From NCBI GenBank assembly GCA_016490735.1, contig JAEMWC010000283.1, positions 72,001 through 136,000 of the forward strand: a stretch of 64,000 bases of DNA. The letters run 5' to 3'. The DNA is from Pachyseris speciosa (lineage: Eukaryota > Cnidaria > Anthozoa > Scleractinia > Pachyseridae). Position numbers and translations under genes: made by a program. Shown in pieces: positions 8,056-18,800 of the stretch. Numbering within the stretch: position 1 is the first letter of the stretch; each line of letters starts with the position of its first letter. The notes below the pieces were generated by a model. It did not search any database and had not been told where the DNA came from. It saw nothing but the letters and a program-made list of their open reading frames with translations.

Positions 8056-11000
8056 TACAAAACCGCATATTTCAACAGTGTAGCTCAAACAATTGTGAAT
8101 AATCTGGAAGTAACTGAATCACTACAGTTGTCAAAAGACCAAATAATTAATAAGATTGCAGTTTGGGTATCTGAAGGTTCTGGCTGGACAATTGAATCTG
8201 TTGACAGCCATTATCTTAATGTTGTGAAATATCAACCGATGAGAGGTTCTTCATACATAAAACTGCCAGCAGAATTACGAAATAAAAAAGGTTTAATTAA
8301 CTTGAAAAATGAGGATAATGAATGCTTCCGATGGTGCCACATCAGACACCTGAACCCACAAGACAAAGATCCACAGAGGATTAAAAAAGTTGACAAAAAA
8401 TACATTGAAAAATTGGATTACACTGGTATTGAATTTCCAGTAACTAACAAACAGTACAACAAAATAGAAAAACAAAATGAGATCAACATCAATGTATTCG
8501 GTTATGAGGAGAAACAACCTTATCCAATATATGTATCAAAAGAGAAATATGCAGACTGCTTGAATCTGCTTCTAATAACTGAAAATGAAAACAAGCATTA
8601 TGTGCTAATCAAAGATTTCAATAAGTTTATGTACAATCAAACAAAGCACAAAGAAAGAAAACACTTTTGTATGCACTGTCTTCAATGCTTCAGCTCTGAA
8701 AGGGTTCTGAATGATCACAAGGACAACTGCATGCAAGTAAATGGCACACAGGCAATAAAAATGCCAAACAAAGATAACAACATACTGAAATTCAACAACT
8801 TTCATAAACAACAGCAGGTACCATTTGTGATCTATGCTGATTTTGAGGCCATCACTGAAAAAATACACGGTTGCCAACCCAACAGTGATAAATCATATAC
8901 AGAGGCTTATCAGAAGCATACTGACTGTGGCTACGGCTATAAAGTAGTTTGTTGTTATGATGATAAATACAGCAAACCAGCAGTAATATACAGGGGTGAA
9001 AAGGCTGTGTACAAATTTATGGAAGCTATGCTGGAGGAAGTCAAATATTGCAAGAATGTTGTGAAAAAAAATTTTAACAAACCATTGAAAATGACTAAAG
9101 ATGATGAAGAGAAATTCCAAAAAGCCAAAGTTTGTCACATTTGTGATAAAAAATACACTGACAAAGATATCCGAGTTCGAGATCATTGTCATATTACCGG
9201 CAAGTATAGAGGTTCTGCTCACCAAGATTGTAATCTGAAACTCAGAGTGAACCCAGATGAAATAAAGATACCAGTCATATTTCACAATCTAAGAGGCTAT
9301 GATAGTCATTTTATTATGCAGGAGATTGGAGCCATTGTTAAGAAGCACACTTACAAAAACAAGAAAGGTGAAGACTGTCAAATGAATATCAATGCTATCC
9401 CAAATAACATGGAGAAGTATATGGCTTTCATGCTTGGTAATCACTTGACCTTCATTGATAGTTTCCAATTCATGAGCTCCAGTTTGGAAAAACTTGTCAG
9501 CAATCTTCCAAAAGAAGCCTTAAAATACACCTCACAAGAGTTCAAGGGAAAGGATCTTAATTTGATGGCGCAAAAAGGTGTTTATCCTTATGACTATATG
9601 GATAGTTTCGATAAATTTAACCAAAAGCTGCCGTCAAAAGAAGAATTCTACAGTATATTGAGTGATGAGCATATATCAGATGAAGACTATGCGCATGCTC
9701 AAAATGTGTGGAATACATTCTCAATCAAAAATATGGGCGATTATCATGATCTGTACCTTAAAACAGATGTACTCCTACTGGCTGATGTATTTGAAAACTT
9801 CAGAAAAACATGCCTTGAGTACTACAAACTGGACCCGTGTCACTATTTCACATCTCCAGGGCTATCTTGGGACGCCATGCTTAAAATGACTGACATTAAA
9901 CTAGAGCTTATGGTTGATATTGATATGTTTCAATTCATTGAAAAGGGTATGCGTGGAGGAATCAGTTATATAGCAAACCGATATGGAAGAGCAAACAATA
10001 AATACATGAAAGAATACGATGAGAAGGCGCCCTCAAAGTACATCATGTATCTCGATGCTAATAATTTGTATGGTTGGGCTATGAGTCAATATTTACCAAC
10101 AGGCGGATTCAGATGGATGACACAAAAACAGATCAATAATTTAGACCTGGCTAAGTATAAAGAAGACAGCAACAAAGGTTTGATACTTGAAGTTGATTTA
10201 GAATACCCCCAAGAGTTACATGATCTTCACAATGACTATCCACTGGGACCGGAAAAGATTAAAGTTGCTGGGGACATGCTATCAGATTATTGTAAGAAAA
10301 TAGCTAGCAAATTCAATATATCAACTGGTTTGGTACATAAACTAATACCAACATTAAGCAACAAAGAAAAATACGTGCTCCATTATAGGAACCTCCAATT
10401 ATACACTGATCTCGGTTTGAAAATAACTAAAGTCCATCGAGTTCTAGAGTTCAATCAGTCCGCATGGCTCAGACAGTACATCGACTTCAACACTCAGAAA
10501 AGAACTGATGCTAAAAATGCCTTTGAGAAAGACTTCTTCAAGCTGATGAATAACAGTGTATTTGGCAAAACTATGGAGAATCTCAGAAAGAGAGTAGATG
10601 TCAGATTGGTGACTGATGAGAAGAAGCTATCAAAAATGGCTGCTAAACCGACATATGTTAGCAGTAAAATCTTCAATGAAAATTTGGTAGCTGTTCATAA
10701 GATAAAAGAAACACTTACTTTAAACCGGCCAGCATATGTAGGAATGTGTATCCTTTATCTAAGCAAGACACTGATGTACGATTTCCATTACAACTACATT
10801 AAAGAGAAGTATGGAAACAAGGCGAAGCTGCTCTTCACAGACACAGACTCATTGACCTATGAAATTGAAACCCAAGACGTCTATAGACATTTCTGGAAGG
10901 ATAAAAATAAATTTGACAACAGCGACTACCCTGAAAGCTCACCGTATTTCGATAAGACGAATAAAAAAGTAATTGGTAAATTCAAAGATGAGGCTGCAGG

Positions 11001-11112
11001 AGTTCCAATTTGTGAATTCATCGGTCTACGATCGAAAATGTATAGCTATATGAAAGACGACCAAAAAGGAGGGAAGACTGCTAAAGGTATTAGGAAGAAT
11101 ATTATTAAGAAT

Positions 11113-11512
11113 AACATCAAACATCCAACCACCAAAGCGAGTAAATATAAGAGAAGTTAAAGATATGCATAAATGAAATAGTATTGTGAGTTTTGTTGTA
11201 TATTTAATTTAAAATACTGCCCTTTTTCTGACCCTTTACCCGAAGAATTAGCATATGAGACAGGAACATTTGATGGGGGGTTTCCCTTTCGAATGAGTCA
11301 CCAAACTACGTCACTATGTTTAGGGGATTCTAGATTTTTCGCTTTTTACACATGCGTATTATTTTTTATCTTTGAAAATTTCATTTATGTACCACAAGCA
11401 TAAAAATGAAAATACAAACGCATATATAAGGATTTTTTCACACAGATAAAGTGTGGCTTGTATACAAAGTATCTAACGATTGCATATCTTTAACTTCTCT
11501 AACATCAAACAT
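11113..11512. mobile_element. 376-bp insertion in polymerase gene, flanked by AACATCAAACAT
   Basis: AACATCAAACAT, part of the polymerase coding sequence, occurs at 11113-11124 and again at 11501-11512, and the coding frame resumes exactly after the second copy. The inserted 11125-11500 consists of 26 bp of filler, AGAGAAGTTAAAGATATGCA (11151-11170), a 305-bp unit (11177-11481) and the inverse TGCATATCTTTAACTTCTCT ending at 11500. So the unit is bracketed by 20-bp inverted repeats that begin with AG, as Polinton termini do. The stop at 11158 that ends the main polymerase frame lies in this insert. Confidence 0.75.
11177..11481. repeat. terminal unit, copy 1 (305 bp)
   Basis: Starts ATAGTATTGTGAG and ends CTAACGATTG. 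By eye it is identical over its whole length to 11766-12070, in direct orientation 589 bp apart. It contains TATATAAGG at 11423-11431 and the TATCTAAC octamer at 11470-11477. Confidence 0.9.
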
Positions 11513-11765
11513 GAAAATTATAAAGAGACACTATTTGATAATAAACAGTTGCATCATAGAATGAAAACAATCAGAAGCCAAAACCATCAACTAGGAAGTT
11601 ATGAGATAAATAAAGTATCACTCAGCTGCTTTGACGACAAGCGGTATATTCACGATAATGGCGTGACAAGCTTTGCATACGGACATTATAAAATCTAGCT
11701 GTTGACGTCACACCATAGCTGTGGTGTTTTTATCGCCTCAAACCCACTGATTTGTCTAGTTCAGG

Positions 11766-12070
11766 ATAGTATTGTGAGTTTTGTTGTATATTTAATTTAA
11801 AATACTGCCCTTTTTCTGACCCTTTACCCGAAGAATTAGCATATGAGACAGGAACATTTGATGGGGGGTTTCCCTTTCGAATGAGTCACCAAACTACGTC
11901 ACTATGTTTAGGGGATTCTAGATTTTTCGCTTTTTACACATGCGTATTATTTTTTATCTTTGAAAATTTCATTTATGTACCACAAGCATAAAAATGAAAA
12001 TACAAACGCATATATAAGGATTTTTTCACACAGATAAAGTGTGGCTTGTATACAAAGTATCTAACGATTG
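11766..12070. repeat. terminal unit, copy 2, probable right terminal region of the provirus
   Basis: Lies 68 bp after the polymerase stop codon, in the place where the inverted terminal repeat of such an element is expected. It carries TATATAAGG (12011-12019) and TATCTAAC (12059-12066). Because the left end of the provirus is outside the window, its being an inverted terminal repeat cannot be tested here. Confidence 0.6.
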
Positions 12071-12148
12071 GAAAAAGCGGGGGCCTTTCGTTAGCGAAAT
12101 GTATACAAGCCACCCCGTGGAATAACGAAAAACCCCCGCCGTTATTCC
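12041..12148. repeat. two adjacent hairpins at the provirus right end
   Basis: GTGGCTTGTATACA...CTAACG (12041-12066) pairs with CGTTAG...TGTATACAAGCCAC (12089-12113) around a loop containing AAAAAGCGGGGGCC. It is followed at once by GGAATAACG (12119-12127) pairing with CGTTATTCC (12140-12148) around AAAAACCCCCGC. The G-run of the first loop and the C-run of the second are also complementary. The exact end of the provirus is probably at or near here. Confidence 0.6.
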
Positions 12149-13046
12149 ATGGGTTAAAAACACACAAAAAATCACCCTGAGATGGTGTCGGGTTGATGGG
12201 TAGAGCTATAGTGGAGCTTAGGCTTGACAGAAGTGCCGGTTCAACCTCAAGCCGGAGGGTGAAAAAAACAAATAAACAAATACTTGGCCCCAAGAGGGTC
12301 TGATAGGTGTGGTGGTGGGAATTCAAAAAACAAAAAAAACCTCTCATGAGGGACGGGTGGTGATTCAAATTCCAAATTAAGTCCCTCATGAGAGGTTCTG
12401 GTGGCCACCAGTTTTGCTATTTTTTTCTGCATCTTTAATTGCTTCAACAAATTCAAAGGTAATTTTTCCGAGAATGTCACGCTTGGTGATTTTTCCGAGA
12501 AAGTCACGCATTTTTAATAAGCTATAGATTCCAAAATACGAGATCAAAAATAAAATAACTATAGTTTTTCCAAAATCCGAGATCATTTTGCTAAAACACC
12601 CCCCTAAATTAATTTTTGCGCTAAAACCCCCAAACACTATACTACTGCTCTTCATTTCAGTGTCATTTGGGCAATTCAGAGAGGTTGGTTCTCGGTCAAA
12701 TGCTAAGGGACACTTACACAATGAACGGTGACCCAAAGGGTCATTTCCGGTTGTTTCTGATTGGTTCATTCCACTTTGAAGATGTGAGAAAAGGGGCTGA
12801 TCTCAAATCACAAAGAGACCGTTGCAGGCTCTTCCTTTCCCTCGCTCGCCCTAATCCCGTAGCTTTTGACCGTGCGCCATTAATCGAGGCAAAAATCCTC
12901 TCTGTGTTGCCCAAATGAAGAGCCTGTATGCAGGCTAAACCGAGTCCAACAAGATCGCCGGCTTGCAGGCCCCAAATGGTAACAGGTAAGGCCATCCAAC
13001 ACTTTTGGTTGGAATATCTGCTGGGGCTGGGAACTTTTAAAATAGT
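12149..13046. other. repeat-rich spacer, no gene
   Basis: No convincing gene. It holds a perfect 17-bp inverted repeat with a 26-bp loop (12338-12354 against 12381-12397, core CTCATGAGGGAC), duplicated 'TTTTTCCGAGAA.GTCACGC' units near 12465-12510, and an open frame at 12667-12918 that looks non-coding. A tRNA-like patch at 12190-12260 is too poor to call. Confidence 0.5.
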
Positions 13047-13149
13047 CTCCTACGCAGCCGTTCTTTGGGTCGTCACGCAACGCTCCTCCCCATGTGGAGA
13101 GGAGCGTTGTGTGATTTGCGTTATGACCCAAAGAACGGCTGCGTAGGAG
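13047..13149. mobile_element. 103-bp palindromic MITE
   Basis: CTCCTACGCAGCCGTTCTTT at the left end pairs with its inverse ending at 13149 (CGGCTGCGTAGGAG), with near-complete complementarity in the arms and a loop near CCCATGTGG. No clear target duplication and no coding capacity. Confidence 0.75.
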
Positions 13150-14809
13150 TTTCAGAATTTCGAATTGTGGTAAAACTTTCGAAGTTTGTTAAAAACCCAT
13201 GTTTGAATTTGAAAGCGAATTGCCACCTCAAGATTTCGTTAAAAAAACCCCTCAACCCTTTCAACCCTTTGATTGAAAAAAAAGAAAGCCCCTAAAATCT
13301 TTTTGTACCGGTCACCAAAATATTGGTCCTTAAAGACCAATGCTATGAAAACCTGCAACTTTCCCAAATCCCGGACTGTGGTTGAAATGAGCCATAGTTA
13401 TTGCCAAATGATGATTTCTTTAGACTTTGCAACCTCGAAAACTGACCAAAACTCCCAATTTTTATTTAAGATGACTGTTAATTCTGTTGCAGAACCAAAA
13501 AACACCCTCGGACAACACTAAAAATTACGAAACTTTGTCTTGAAGATTTTAGGACAAAGTTTCCTCTTGAAGCTAAAAGTCTACATTGGCAGCAAACTTC
13601 TACTGCACTTCTTTCAATCTGTTCTACATTTTCCTGCTCACTTCTTAAGTGGATAACGCTATTTGATTTCAGTTACTCTCACTGGTCTGTATAATGTTCG
13701 CGTTTGTGACTCAAAGGAATTCTGGGAAATTCTTGTATAACGGCGGCATGGAAGTCCACCAAATTTCCATTTTCATTTCAGATATAGCTTTTAGCATACC
13801 AAGTCCTGCTGACAAAATATTGCACCGATTGCATTATTTACAAGTCAAAACTTGCCAAATTGCCATGCGATGTCCTGGAATCCATCCACAGAACGGCAAT
13901 AAAAGAAAGACAGCCTTACTCGTGAATCGCCATGACTTGCAAGAAACACTTTCGGCGGTCCACTTGCTGTGAAATTGTTTCTCACCTCTGTTTTCTTTCA
14001 GAGGATTGCCTCTACCCACCAACCCAGCTTTAGGATGCCAGGCAGGGGGCTTCTGTTGTGGAAAATGGCTCGGAAAATACACTTAAATCAAATACCTACT
14101 AGTCGAGGACGAGTGCTTGCTTAAAAACAAGAAACAGCTTGCGTGACAAGCGTGACAAGAAAGATGGAGCCTTCGGCCTTATGGGTTAGCAAAATCTCTT
14201 TGGTAACCCCTTATATCGAATAACGAGATGGTCTTGGCCTCCTACCCTCCGGAAAAGTTGCAAAAAAAACAACAACAACAAACAAACAAACAAACAAACA
14301 AAAACAAAAAACACGTGCAAAGCAGTTGTAGAAAACGAGTTAATAATTTGTTTAATTTGTGATGTTGTGAATTATGGAACCCCCGGTAAAGTTGAGATTC
14401 TCTATAGCTTTGATGGCACTCTTGATACTGATTCTGTTGGTGAACTGATGTCCATGTTGAAGAATTTATTTGCTTATGGAGGGCTAGCAGTATCATCTGC
14501 TGGCTTAGGGAGGCTAAACATGCTTTACACCTAGCTAAGTCAACTAACTCCAACATGCTCTTTCCAATTCCAGTAATCGTTAGGTTTCACCCACAATATT
14601 AAAACAGTTTGTACGCAAATTACGTCGCCTGGTCCCAGACTGCGAAGGTCCCATTCTGAAGGCACCAGCTCCACTTCTTACTGATTTATTATATAGTCAA
14701 TATGTTTAGATGTAAGACCATATCAGGAAACTTGTATGTGAGTTTACGGGTGTGTTAGTGAGAGGAAAGCGGCACTTCCTATAAAAAAACACCTGCAGTT
14801 GTTGTCTCA
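13150..14809. other. intergenic spacer with dispersed-repeat fragments
   Basis: No gene seen. A segment with the small palindrome TTGGTCCTTAAAGACCAA (about 13323) and the segment 13998-14090 (GATTGCCTCTAC..., CCAGGCAGGGGGCTTCTG) have copies in the same order at about 21645 and 22748-22830 in the 14-3-3 intron, so both places carry pieces of one dispersed repeat. (CAAA)n lies at 14262-14310. Confidence 0.5.
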
Positions 14810-14990
14810 AGCCTGCGTGGCAGGCGCTAGAAAGCGAAGGGAGGGGAGCGCGGGGGAGGGAAAAGGAAGCGTCCTTTTCCTTCCCTCCCTCCCGTCGCGC
14901 TCCGTGCTCTCTCCCCTCACTTCGCCCGCGCCCTCTTTCCCCCTTCCCTCCCCTTCCCCTCCTTTTGCCTAGTGCCTGCCACACAGGCGA
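14810..14990. mobile_element. MITE with imperfect 21-bp TIRs
   Basis: AGCCTGCGTGGCAGGCGCTAG (14810) is inverted at 14969-14990 (CTAGTGCCTGCCACACAGGC). The interior is G-rich on the left and C-rich on the right, continuing the inverted symmetry. Flanks TTGTTGTCT and CTGTTGTCC may be a decayed target duplication. Confidence 0.6.
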
Positions 14991-15164
14991 CTGTTGTCCG
15001 AGGCAGGCAGAGATCAGTTGGGCGCGCAACATCGCAACATTGCAGTTCGCTATATAGCTATGTCAAAGCGGATGGCATTGGGAGCTCCGAACCTTGGAAG
15101 ACATATCCCAGATGATTTTAACAGAAAGCATGTCATGCTGAAAGACTTTGGACAGGAGGGTAAC

Positions 15165-15260
15165 GGTAACGATGACGATGACGGTGACGACGACGACGAT
15201 GACAACGACGACGACAACGACGATGAGTCGATGACGATGATGAATATCGATAAGAATAAT
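15165..15260. repeat. (GAY)n microsatellite
   Basis: GATGACGATGACGGTGACGA-type triplets over about 70-90 bp. They would code for an acidic Asp run, but the surrounding frame has no other support, so I treat it as a simple repeat. Confidence 0.7.
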
Positions 15261-15820
15261 GATAATAAAGACTAGGGCGCTGTTTTCTGGAGGTTCAACA
15301 GCACTTTGCAATACACTGATTTACGGTTTTTCTTTCAAGTTTGCCATGATATTGTAGAATTCGTTAAACTACTGGCATCTCACATAGGAGGTTCGATTAC
15401 CAGCTGCTGTTTCGGGAATATAATGCATACCAGAAGTGTATCACTGTGGATAATCCGGACCAGAGTGAGCTGCGGAAATCGAGCTTACTCACTTAACTAA
15501 ATATTTTATATAACCACTACGTTATAAAAAGAAACATGGGCTGGGTAATAGACCTACTTTACGATGAAACCGTGGTTAAAAAATAATTATCTACTTATAC
15601 GAGGGCGTTTATTATTATTTAGTATCAACAAATCACATCACAAGCTGATTTTTCTGAATCTTTCACTTCCGTAGTACGTGCGGGGGATTGGTGCTAGAAA
15701 AGAAAACGACATTGTCAGAGAGACCTGGCAACTAGTCACGGTTAACGCCCTACGTTCGAGCTAAGCAAACCGGTGTATTGTGTTGTGGCGTCGAAGTCTT
15801 CGCTTTTTCAAGGCGGTAAA
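15261..15820. other. upstream region of 14-3-3 gene A
   Basis: No coding sequence. The last 130 bp before ATG 15821 are relatively CpG-rich, without a clear TATA box, compatible with a TATA-less housekeeping promoter and 5' UTR. The transcription start is not determinable by eye. Confidence 0.35.
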
Positions 15821-18800
15821 ATGGGAGACAGGGAACACAACGTGTTTATGGCTAGGCTAGCCGAACAGGCTGAACGCTTCGAAGGTAAGAGGGCTATTTT
15901 TGGCGCCATCGATGGGCCTTCTGAAGTACGGTTGTTAGAATCCTCGAGTGTCATCGCTTCCAGTCGACAGTCGGTTACAGTCGACGGCAAACACTTCTTT
16001 TGACAAACGTTTGAAGCAGTTTGATCCATAAAAATAGCCGTTTTCACCCAATTGCTTCACCAATCGCGCTCTAAATCTGCCTACTGAGATTAATTTTATT
16101 TCAAATGTGAAAGGATGTCAACAAGTCTTCGGTGTTGGTCGACAGTCGCCCACGAAAAATGCGGTACATCCATTTGCGGATGTGTTGAATCTTCGATTCA
16201 GTTGACAGAAAAGCATAGATTTCTGCATTGCTTTCCGCCATTAGCCAAACGTAGTCAGTCTTATGGGCTTTAGTTTGCTGGAAACAAACGCTTTGAAACC
16301 TTTTTGTTCTGAAGTAGACGTTAAAATGCTGATTTCAAATTGTGTACGGCGAAGTTGAACGTTTGGGAGAAAATGCCATTTGTCACCTTGTACGTTCCTT
16401 TTTATTCGCGTCGGTATCGAGATACCGGCGTTGCAAATGGACGTTTGTTTAATTTACTGACCGCGATATGCGAGGGCGTATTCGTAATATGCTTTGCAGG
16501 GATCATTAGAAAGAAAAAGTCGTTCCTTCTTCTGCTGTGAATATTACTCGCTGTTTTTGTTTTTAAGCTTGCGATTACGCAGACATGTTCGGCTATTTTA
16601 TTCAGTTCGGCTAGAGTAACGCAAGTCTGTTGTATACGTAAAACGCCTTAAAAAAAGGTTTAACTGTGCTAAGAAGTGGTTACCTTTGAGCTTCCTTCTC
16701 AATCACAGGGACGATATAATTTTTTAAACACTGAGCAATTGTCATTTCTATATTTGAGCATGATCTGTTGCCGACTTCCTGCTTAGTTCTGTGGCGCGAT
16801 TGTTCAACCATCTTCTTCGTAGCCATCAAATGATAAAACTGCTGTTACCTTTTACACTGTCTTTTGAGAATATTTTTCAGCGAAATTCCCAAAGGTTTTA
16901 TTGAACCACAATACAGCATTAAATTTTGATGAAATTAACATTTCAAGGTGTACATGTACATTTTCTTTGTTGCGCAAACTTGTTTCTTTTGAAAGCAAGA
17001 GCTGTTATTATCTTGAGGACCAACACATTCCAGTAGCTTTGTGATTGACCCTGTAGCTCTAGTTTTCAATTATGACACTACCTTTCTTTAGTCCCTTTAA
17101 TGTAGTAAATACCATAGTGACTTCTTCTTTTATGATCGCTTGACCAAAATGGCAACATGCTGGAAATTTCATTAGTCAAGATTTTCCCAGAGTTGGCCCA
17201 GGTGTTTGAGTGGATTCACGTCCAGCTCCTGCCTTCCCTAAGAGATGATTTTTTGTCATCTTGGCTAGTCACATTTATCTCTAGAGGCCGGTTGTTCAAA
17301 AGCTGATTAACCCTAATCCAAGGTTAAAAATTAACCAAGGAGTTAATTTCTCTATTCACAAACATTGTTCAACACCGATATTATGCAAAAAATTAGATTA
17401 GAGGATGCCAATCCTGAAAAGCGAAAAGCAGCAAAAGAAACTTTCATCCAAAATTTGAAAACTGCAACCAAAGTTTACGCTAATCCTGGATTAAGTTAAT
17501 CAGCTTCTGAACAACTGGGCCCTAGATGAATGGAAAAACAAAACCCAGTTTTAGGTGAATGGAGAAACAAAACCCATTGCATGCCACCTGTTTCAAGTCC
17601 ATTTGCAAAGACCAAGTTTTGTTTACTAGGAAAATACTAACTTGCACAATTCCTAGTGTTCAAAGTTGGTTGGAGAAAGTTATCTAGTTTTAAAAAAGTA
17701 ATTCAAGAACACCTTTCCCCAAACTTCTTTTTTGTATAACTATTGTACCACCATGTTTATTGCTGCAACACTTCTCAGTTGTTGACTTCACACTAGAAGC
17801 TAAGTCAGTCTCAAGTAAGCACTTGGCTCAAGTGCACTTGAAAATCTCAAGTCGCACTTTAAAAAACTTGGCTTCACACCTAATGGCAAAGTACATTACT
17901 TGAAGCACAGGCTGTCGATCATCTATCGCCGTAAAATCCGTCCCGCATATCACAAATGCGATTCCTCGCCAGTAAAATCATGAGGCCTTCACAGAGGAAT
18001 TGAGCCTTTTGTAGTTCCTATATATTTTTCACTATTTTTAACTCAAATTGTACTTATTAACGGAGTTGTTGTGGTGCAAAAAAGTTAACAGTTGCTGGTT
18101 TCCATTAATCGCATTTGGTGTCAGATGAAATGAAAAGCGATGGTATAGGCTGTCTCTGTAAATGAAATTCAAATGAGTTTTAGTTCAATCATTTGTATCG
18201 ACTATTCTTTCCTTTCTATGTATTCTTACATAGAATAAATGTTTGATATAGTTCTCCAAACTCCAGCCATCCATTTTGAATTTTTCCATCGATCACAGCA
18301 GGCAAGGTGTTTATACGTTGGTTCATCAAAATTGTGGCACTGCTGCACATCGCTTTCAGTTGGCTTCCATTTCCTATTGGTCAAGTGTGTTCTCAAGTGT
18401 GGTGTAGATCATACTTGGCGGTGAACTTCGGCTTCTTTGAACTACGAACGTTTCCCATGGTCACTAAGTAAAGTTCAAGTAAGTACAGTTCACCCCTTCA
18501 CACTCAAAGTATGTTCCAAGTGCACTTAGATTATACTTACAAGCTCTAGTGTGAAGCCGACAATCGACACATAGGGCCTTGCATCAGTCCCCAGGGATCC
18601 ATATCAGTTTTTTTTTTTTTTTTCAAAGTTATCAGCCGGGTAGTCATGTAAGAAATGTCACTTACACAGGCTAAATTTTATTTTCCATTTCCGAATTGTA
18701 TGGTACACATTAAAAAATAGAATAAATACTTAGAAATAACAACAAGTAACTGGAAGGGTTGCATTGTATTTTCATTGTGTTACTGCACCAGTACTGCAGT

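Larger units (their letters stand above)
7498..11698 (+). pseudogene. protein-primed family B DNA polymerase, one in-frame stop and one insertion
   Basis: One gene in three parts. The N-terminal part (7498-8055) has a Lys-rich start, a run of prolines on a poly-C tract (about 7637-7652), three PAPR/PAPP motifs and NNKDPLAQLQNTRKA. TAA at 8053-8055 is in frame with the next part: coding similarity runs on through it, so it is a nonsense mutation and GTG 8095 is not a true start. The main part (8056-11124) holds a C2H2 finger (FCMHCLQCF), exonuclease motif ADFEA (Asp 8839, Glu 8845), a Cys/His cluster (CHICDKKY, DHCHITG), HNLRGYDSH, polymerase motif A DANNLYGW (about 10054), motif B NNSVFGKT (about 10549) and motif C DTDS (10840-10851). 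The C-terminal 65 codons (11501-11698) are cut off by the insertion 11125-11500. All catalytic residues I looked for are intact. Role: protein-primed replication from the inverted termini. Confidence 0.9.

Noticed and set aside
8095..8097. GTG as polymerase start codon
   Set aside because: Coding similarity continues upstream through the in-frame TAA 8053 to ATG 7498; the GTG is internal.
11710..11730. Hairpin ACACCATAGCTGTGGTGT followed by T-run, like a Rho-independent terminator
   Set aside because: The setting is a eukaryotic nucleus with pol II transcription; a bacterial-type terminator makes no sense here. It may be a chance palindrome.
12185..12265. tRNA-like patch (GGGTAGAGC ... GGTTCAACC)
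   Set aside because: No acceptor stem or anticodon arm can be folded around the boxes; too weak for a tRNA or SINE call.
12667..13146. Overlapping ORFs with 'FRLFLIGSFHFEDVRKGADL'
   Set aside because: Open frames on both strands across a repeat-like region with no domain; likely chance.
14994..15275. ORF with Asp-rich tail
   Set aside because: The acidic run comes from a GAY microsatellite and the rest has no coding signal.
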